12,819 bases of DNA from an uncultured Bacilli bacterium (lineage in GTDB: Bacteria > Bacillota_I > Bacilli_A > RF39 > UBA660), in NCBI GenBank assembly GCA_934088535.1, contig CAKOJC010000034.1, positions 1-12,819 of the forward strand, in the 5' to 3' direction. The notes under the pieces were generated by a model. It was not told where the DNA came from and ran no database searches. It worked only from the letters and a program-made list of their open reading frames with translations. Positions within the stretch are counted from its first letter, which is position 1. Each line of letters begins with the position of its first letter. This document shows, one piece after another, positions 12,226-12,819 of the stretch. The position numbers and the translations under genes were made by a program.

Positions 12226-12672
12226 ATGAATTTAATATTTAGTATTATGGGCTTAGTTGGTGGACTTTTATGTTGTACAGGAGACATATTATTTGATTTA
12301 AAAGGAAAAGGAAACAAGAAACTAGGTACTTCAAAGAATATTGATAGTAACTGGAGTGAGATGTCAGAATGGAGATTTGGAGCATCAACTGTAATAGTAG
12401 TTCTGGCTGATAAAACTAGAATAACACATATAGAAGACGGAAGTTTAGTTATAGGAAACCTAATGAATGCAGCTCATAGTCTAGGTATAGGTTCTTGTTG
12501 GATTCATAGAGCAAAAGAAGAATTTGAAACAGAAAAAGGAAAAAAACTACTAAAAGAATGGAATATACCAGATAATTATGTAGGAATAGGACATTGTATT
12601 TTAGGCTACACTGAAGGACCACTTTCAGAAGCAAAACCTAGAAAAGAAGATTATGTAACAATAATAAAGTAG
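12226..12672 (+). CDS. chimeric ORF: membrane-protein N-terminus fused to nitroreductase C-terminus
   Basis: Residues about 1-50 (hydrophobic helix, C-C-T-G-D-I-L-F-D-L-K-G, K-K-L-G-T-S-K-N-I-D-S-N-W, M-S-x-W-R-F) look like the start of a multi-pass membrane protein family. From about residue 52 the sequence becomes the C-terminal half of a nitroreductase: A-S-T-V-I-V-V-L-A-D, D-G-S-L-V-I-G-N-L-M-N-A-A-H-S-L-G-I-G-S-C-W-I-H-R-A, G-I-G-H-C-I-L-G-Y, P-R-K-E-D-Y-V. The nitroreductase N-terminal half, with its R-R-S-x-R flavin-binding part (roughly the first 75 residues), is missing, and so are the later helices of the membrane protein. Full nitroreductases of this type are about 170 residues; this is 148. 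The reading frame and AAGAAGGTGA site are intact. It is probably a fused remnant from a deletion, or a misassembly; flavin activity is unlikely. Confidence 0.7.
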   Translation: MNLIFSIMGLVGGLLCCTGDILFDLKGKGNKKLGTSKNIDSNWSEMSEWRFGASTVIVVLADKTRITHIEDGSLVIGNLMNAAHSLGIGSCWIHRAKEEFETEKGKKLLKEWNIPDNYVGIGHCILGYTEGPLSEAKPRKEDYVTIIK

Positions 12673-12680
12673 GAGGAACA

Positions 12681-12819
12681 ATGAAAGAATATTTGAAATA
12701 CGTAATTAGTACGATAGTTTTTGCATTAGTTTATACTTTAGTATCATATTTACTTACAAAGAATATAGATTTTAAAATGATAATAATAACGACTATCGTA
12801 TATGCTATATCTTATACAA
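12681..12819 (+). CDS. membrane protein, cut by the window end
   Basis: ATG 12681 follows AGGAGG, whose first bases lie in the TAG stop of the previous gene, so the two are cotranscribed. The 46 visible codons encode two hydrophobic segments (about residues 8-25 and 33-46) separated by T-K-N-I-D-F-K. No family can be named from this fragment. No stop codon is reached by 12819, so the true end lies outside the window. Confidence 0.65.
   Translation, partial: MKEYLKYVISTIVFALVYTLVSYLLTKNIDFKMIIITTIVYAISYT

Noticed and set aside
1..12819. TGA read as tryptophan (Mycoplasma code)
   Set aside because: The polymerase gene ends in TGA within an ATGA overlap with yolD, and tryptophans at conserved positions in AsnB and PepF are TGG.

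Overview
The window is a strongly AT-rich stretch from a low-GC Gram-positive bacterium, most likely an uncultured gut-type member of the Bacilli close to the Mollicutes (RF39 or Erysipelotrichia-like). Supporting signs are strong AAGGAGG-type ribosome binding sites, A/T-ending codons, AGA arginine codons, PepF, a UmuC-YolD pair and ATP-PP AsnB. TGA is a normal stop here (umuC ends in it) and tryptophan is TGG, so this is not the Mycoplasma code. The tmRNA proteolysis tag nevertheless ends in FA, as in Mollicutes.

Left end (1-1330, minus strand): a sparse AT-rich flank carries four GTGCCATA repeats and a 12-bp inverted repeat. It is followed by tRNA-Thr(CGT), tRNA-Gln(CTG), an unrecognised 120-residue acidic protein and tmRNA (ssrA). 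Read in their own direction the order is ssrA, unknown gene, tRNA-Gln, tRNA-Thr. The flank lies on the 3' side of the tRNAs, where integrative elements commonly sit.

Middle (1411-7144): divergent from ssrA is a CDP-alcohol phosphatidyltransferase, probably on a leaderless or nearly leaderless mRNA. Next come a membrane-anchored thioredoxin-like protein and a membrane-anchored EIIB-like domain without its cysteine (two-gene operon), then an M3 oligoendopeptidase F. A small ribbon-helix-helix regulator converges on pepF, and divergent from it is glutamine-dependent asparagine synthetase. The RHH/asnB intergenic region contains a perfect inverted repeat placed on both promoters.

Right part (7224-12819): a three-gene envelope operon (lipoprotein, anchored small protein, DUF3781 fusion), then an XRE regulator overlapping a one-helix membrane protein that appears to carry the same C-terminal domain as the regulator. 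A Y-family polymerase (UmuC/UvrX type, with a beta-clamp motif) overlaps its YolD-like partner. After these come an ORF that looks like a head-to-tail fusion of a membrane protein start and a nitroreductase end, and a membrane protein cut by the window edge.

Two habits recur. Nearly every Rho-independent terminator starts inside the stop codon of the gene it ends, and most promoters rely on an extended -10 (TGATATAAT or close) with little -35. I see no CRISPR array, insertion sequence or recognisable defence system. The observations I would follow first are the XRE/membrane pair with a shared domain, the chimeric nitroreductase ORF, the RHH/asnB operator, the tmRNA tag, and the repeats next to the tRNAs.
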